From the NCBI GenBank assembly GCA_021791995.1, contig JAJYVN010000119.1, forward strand, positions 1 to 8,821: DNA of 8,821 nt, in the 5' to 3' direction. Below the pieces are notes generated by a model that was not told the origin of the DNA, searched no databases, and saw nothing but the letters and a program-made list of their open reading frames with translations. The DNA comes from Bacillota bacterium. GTDB taxonomy: Bacteria; Bacillota; Sulfobacillia; RBS10-35; JAJYVN01. This document shows positions 6,603 to 8,821 of the stretch, one piece after another (within the stretch, counting starts at the first letter, position 1; each line of letters begins with the position of its first letter). A program made the translations under genes and the position numbers.

Positions 6603-6631
6603 TTGCTTTGCCGCATCCGGTCTGATAAAAT
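6603..6631 (+). promoter_or_regulatory. rpsT promoter (extended -10)
   Basis: TTGCTT (6603-6608) and TAAAAT (6626-6631) are spaced by exactly 17 bp. The -10 box is preceded by TG one base upstream (TGaTAAAAT), the extended -10 pattern. Transcription would start near 6638, giving a leader of about 35 nt before rpsT. This is the most convincing sigma-A/sigma-70-like promoter in the window. Confidence 0.65.
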
Positions 6632-6639
6632 CGCGATCG

Positions 6640-6655
6640 CGCCCCATGCTGGGCG
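6640..6655 (+). promoter_or_regulatory. Small stem-loop in the rpsT leader
   Basis: CGCCC (6640-6644) can pair with GGGCG (6651-6655) across a 6-nt loop, directly upstream of the GGGGGGA Shine-Dalgarno sequence (6661-6667). S20 is known to repress its own translation in enterobacteria, so a leader structure is plausible, but the stem is short and its role is inference. Confidence 0.25.
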
Positions 6656-6672
6656 ACACAGGGGGGACATCC

Positions 6673-6933
6673 ATGGCCAACACCCATTCCGCCATTAAGC
6701 AGGCACGCAAGTCCGAGAAGCGGCGCGTCCGGAACCGTTCCGTCCGTACCCGCGTCCGCACCACCACCAAGGCGGTCCTCTTGGCAGAGAGCCCCGAGAC
6801 GGCGACCTCCGCCCTGCGTACCGCTCAGCGGGTCCTTGATCGCGCAGCTAAGCGAGGCGTCATCCACCCCAACACTGCGGCCCGACGCAAGAGTCGGCTC
6901 GCCAAGCGCGTCCATGCGGCCGCCCAGCACTGA
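6673..6933 (+). CDS. rpsT: 30S ribosomal protein S20
   Basis: An 86-residue, strongly basic protein, exactly the size of bacterial S20, a primary binder of the 16S rRNA 5' domain during 30S assembly. The typical opening MANTHSAIKQARKSEKRR is followed by RNRSVRTRVRT, and the end has GVIHPNTAARRKSRLAKR, all hallmark S20 segments. The ATG at 6673 follows a G-rich Shine-Dalgarno (6661-6667) at 5 nt. It is monocistronic here with its own promoter. It converges on the GNAT gene with 29 bp between stop codons. In Bacillus, rpsT likewise faces holA, so this is the conserved arrangement with one gene inserted. Confidence 0.97.
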   Translation: MANTHSAIKQARKSEKRRVRNRSVRTRVRTTTKAVLLAESPETATSALRTAQRVLDRAAKRGVIHPNTAARRKSRLAKRVHAAAQH

Positions 6934-6962
6934 GCGGAGAGAGACGCCGCGGGCACGTCCGA

Positions 6963-7472
6963 TTAACGGACCACTCCCAACCAGCGCAAGAGGGAGAACG
7001 AGCTCTGGTCAGGCTCGGGTACAAGCACCTTACGCAAGGTATAGCCCGGCCCCCAGGGAAAGCGTATCGTGCGCAGACGCCGGTATCCCGAGCGCTGGTA
7101 GAGGTGGAGCGCCACGGCGTTGCTCGCTTCCACATCCAGTGTCGCATCCGTGTACCCGCGTTCACGGATGACCTGTTCGGCTGCCCGCAACAGGCTCCCG
7201 CCGATGCCACGCCGCCGCCAGAGTGGAGTAACAAGCAGGTCGCTGATGTGACCCGTGCGCGGAGGGGTGTTGGGTCGACCCGTCAGGTTGACGGTCACCG
7301 CCCCGACGGGTCCCCCGTCGTATTCGGCGATCAGGATCACTTGGCGACCCTCAGCCACCGCCAAGAAGCTCCCCTCCAGGCCGCCCGCGCCCCAACCGAC
7401 CTGCCGCCGCAGATCGCTCAGAACGGGCTGGTGCGCCTGGGTGGCCACCTGAATGCACAGGCCGACCGCCAC
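6963..7472 (-). CDS. GNAT family N-acetyltransferase
   Basis: A 169-residue protein with the acetyl-CoA-dependent acyltransferase fold. Motif A is HISDLLVTPLWRRRGIGGSLL, shown here in two parts: the beta strand ISDLLVTPLW (76-85) and the pyrophosphate loop RRRGIG (86-91), the classic R/Q-x-x-G-x-G/A. ASNAVALHLYQRSGYRRL (116-133) is the usual C-terminal N..A..LY...GF segment. Chosen start: GTG at 7470-7472, 10 nt after a GGAGG (7483-7487). Alternatives are a GTG at 7496 and an ATG at 7580 that would overlap holA by 13 nt, add a poorly conserved basic tail and lie in a hairpin loop. It resembles RimI-like or small-molecule acetyltransferases, but the acceptor cannot be predicted. It lies 95 bp downstream of holA, probably in the same transcript. 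Confidence 0.87.
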   Translation of the reverse strand: MAVGLCIQVATQAHQPVLSDLRRQVGWGAGGLEGSFLAVAEGRQVILIAEYDGGPVGAVTVNLTGRPNTPPRTGHISDLLVTPLWRRRGIGGSLLRAAEQVIRERGYTDATLDVEASNAVALHLYQRSGYRRLRTIRFPWGPGYTLRKVLVPEPDQSSFSLLRWLGVVR

Positions 7473-7567
7473 TGCCAAAGAGCCTCCCCCCTCCACCCGA
7501 GTCGTCGCCTCATCTTCCCTCCCTAGGTCCGGAATCCTGCCAGCGGTGCGATGGATCCGACTACCTC

Positions 7568-8635
7568 TCAGCGTGCCCATACGCTGGGACGCTCTCGTGC
7601 ACTGCCGTGCGCGGCCTTTACAATACCCACCAATGCCTGATACAGTGCGGATTCCTCGTCGGTAGCCCCGCTTTTGTAAGAGATGTCCGCACGCCAAATC
7701 GCCTCCAGCCCCTCCACCAGCGCGGGGATGGTCCAGCGGCGCACCTGTTGCCGGGCCTTCTGCGCCACAAACGGGTGCAAATTCAACTGTTTGGTGGCCG
7801 AATCGGCCGTGCCGTTTCGCACCAGTTCCTCCATCGCGATCAGGGTGCGCAGTTGCTTGGCGAGCAGGAAGAGCAGAAGCGGAATCGCCTCCCCCTGTTG
7901 GTGCATGGCCGCACCGATGCGGAGCGCCTCCTCACCCTCTCCGGCAACCGCCGCATCAATCAGGTCAAACACACGCTCCTCCGATGTGGGAGGTACAAGC
8001 AGGTCAAACGCCTCGCGCGGAATGCGTCCGGGCGGTCCAGCCCATGCCGCAAGCTTCGTTAGCTCGGTATCCATCTGAGAACAGCTGCCACCGGACCGAA
8101 CGGTCACCAGAGAGACCTCTTCCGCTGTCAGGTGCAGTCCTATCCGTGCTGCATGGCGTTGCACCCACTCGGTTGAAGCGGGTGGCTTGGGAGGAACAGC
8201 CGCCAGCACCACGCCGCACTCCGCAATCTTCCGGTAAAGGCGCCTCCGACGGTCGGCCTCCGTGGTGGTTCGTAGCACCAACACATTCTGCGGCAACGGC
8301 CGCTCGAGGTAGGCCAAGAGCGTATCGTCGTCGCGCTCCTTCGACTCCCCCTCCGCGCGTTCCCGCGCCCCAAACCACGGGGCCTCCTCCACGATCACCA
8401 AAACCCTGCCCACAAGGCTTCGCCCGCGCAGGGCCGCGACCACCTCCGCCGGACGGACCGCCGCACCCGCCAGGTGAACCAAGCCCATCTCCCACGCCGA
8501 GCCGGGAAACAGCAGATCCCGTAGCGCGGAGAGCACCGCGTGCACCTGCAAGACGTCCGGCCCCGCCAAGAGGTAGACCGGAGCGACCTCTCCCTGTCCA
8601 ACCGCATCGACGATCTGTTCATACGGCAGTGTCAA
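7568..8635 (-). CDS. holA: DNA polymerase III subunit delta (clamp loader)
   Basis: A 355-residue protein matching HolA (about 340 residues), the clamp-loader subunit that opens the beta sliding clamp. The N-terminal ATPase-like domain begins PVYLLAGPDVLQ (19-30), the degenerate nucleotide-binding strand and turn of delta. The middle has SQMDTELTKLAAW (186-198), corresponding to the conserved nEl.KL helix. EERVFDLIDA (219-228) opens domain III, followed by the helical LLLFLLAKQLRTL (253-265) and a C-terminal DISYKSG..DEESALYQAL segment typical of the family. The start is TTG at 8635: GAGGTGA (8643-8649) lies 7 nt upstream and there is no better in-frame option. It follows leuS by 27 bp, so the two are probably co-transcribed. 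comEA/comEC genes that often precede holA in Bacillota are absent. Confidence 0.93.
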   Translation of the reverse strand: MTLPYEQIVDAVGQGEVAPVYLLAGPDVLQVHAVLSALRDLLFPGSAWEMGLVHLAGAAVRPAEVVAALRGRSLVGRVLVIVEEAPWFGARERAEGESKERDDDTLLAYLERPLPQNVLVLRTTTEADRRRRLYRKIAECGVVLAAVPPKPPASTEWVQRHAARIGLHLTAEEVSLVTVRSGGSCSQMDTELTKLAAWAGPPGRIPREAFDLLVPPTSEERVFDLIDAAVAGEGEEALRIGAAMHQQGEAIPLLLFLLAKQLRTLIAMEELVRNGTADSATKQLNLHPFVAQKARQQVRRWTIPALVEGLEAIWRADISYKSGATDEESALYQALVGIVKAAHGSARERPSVWAR

Positions 8636-8642
8636 AAGGGTT

Positions 8643-8649
8643 TCACCTC
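8643..8649 (-). promoter_or_regulatory. holA ribosome binding site (sets a TTG start)
   Basis: The minus strand reads GAGGTGA, a near-perfect Shine-Dalgarno sequence, 7 nt before the TTG at 8633-8635. It sits in the 27-bp gap after the leuS stop and is the reason for accepting the rare start codon. Confidence 0.75.
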
Positions 8650-8662
8650 GGGTGTTCCCGCG

Positions 8663-8821
8663 TCATCCGCCACGAACGACAATGTTCACCAATTTGCCCG
8701 CAACCGTCACGACGCGATCCGGCTCCGCGCCGCCCAGCGCCGCCCGAACGCGCTCCGAACGCAGTGCAGCCGCACGTTGCTCGGCTTCTGAGGCAGTAGA
8801 GTCCACCGCGATCCGGTCCCG
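8663..8821 (-). CDS. leuS: Leucyl-tRNA synthetase, C-terminal end (partial, 5' end outside window)
   Basis: The last 52 codons and TGA stop (8663-8665) of an open frame that continues past the right edge. The peptide starts RDRIAVDSTASE and ends VTVAGKLVNIVV followed by a short Arg-Gly-Gly tail. Bacterial LeuRS proteins end with an R.RI.V....SEEE...A....V...L.G....V.VVPGKLVNIVV segment, the C-terminal domain that contacts the tRNA-Leu elbow, so the match is specific even though short. The catalytic HIGH/KMSKS regions lie outside the window. LeuRS charges tRNA-Leu in the cytoplasm. The holA gene follows at 27 bp. Confidence 0.88.
   Translation of the reverse strand, partial: RDRIAVDSTASEAEQRAAALRSERVRAALGGAEPDRVVTVAGKLVNIVVRGG

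Noticed and set aside
6957..6971. Inverted repeat GTCCG/CGGAC between rpsT and the GNAT gene
   Set aside because: Only a 5-bp stem around the GNAT stop codon without a T-tract; too weak to call a bidirectional terminator.
7473..7567. T-box or other riboswitch between holA and the GNAT gene
   Set aside because: No T-box core sequence, antiterminator or terminator helix could be found in the 95-bp gap.
7569..7586. 6-bp hairpin CAGCGT/ACGCTG at the holA stop
   Set aside because: The stem is short and no T-run follows, so it is not a supported terminator. It mainly argues against using the ATG at 7580, which lies in its loop.

Overview
The window is GC-rich bacterial DNA with tightly packed genes, GTG/TTG starts and G-rich Shine-Dalgarno sequences. 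The end of leuS followed by holA, facing a convergent rpsT, matches the leuS/com-holA-rpsT neighbourhood known from Bacillota (Firmicutes). A thermophilic or acidophilic Bacillota is my best guess. No rRNA or tRNA is present to settle it. The window appears to join a conserved housekeeping block (right, about 6.6-8.8 kb) to an accessory metabolic block (left, 0-6.56 kb).

Left edge (1-125, +): the last 40 codons of a TnpB/IS605-OrfB-type RNA-guided nuclease gene. The DNA can fold into serial hairpins, as expected where the omega/reRNA overlaps the tnpB 3' end. Only 14 bp further on, a convergent arsB-type arsenite efflux permease ends (140-1435, -). A divergent Gfo/Idh/MocA oxidoreductase follows (1602-2621, +). 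Its end overlaps tail-to-tail by 12 bp with the next minus-strand gene.

Middle (2610-6562, -): in transcription order, acyl-CoA dehydrogenase A (391 aa), acyl-CoA dehydrogenase B (358 aa, joined by a 4-nt stop/start overlap), a 291-nt spacer opening with a perfect 16-bp inverted repeat, and a stand-alone alpha-type subunit of an NDP-forming acyl-CoA synthetase. The two dehydrogenases have complementary motif losses. A keeps the flavin/substrate motif of the middle domain but lacks the Arg-x-x-Phe-Gly motif and the usual catalytic Glu. B keeps those two but has lost the middle-domain motif. This suggests an obligate hetero-oligomer. A plausible pathway is CoA activation of an unidentified organic acid followed by alpha,beta-dehydrogenation.

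Right (6600-8821): rpsT (+) with a recognisable promoter, a GNAT acetyltransferase (-), holA (-, TTG start) and the 3' end of leuS (-). The comEA/comEC genes that often separate leuS from holA are absent here, and the gene upstream of rpsT is an acyl-CoA dehydrogenase rather than the gpr/spoIIP found in Bacillus.
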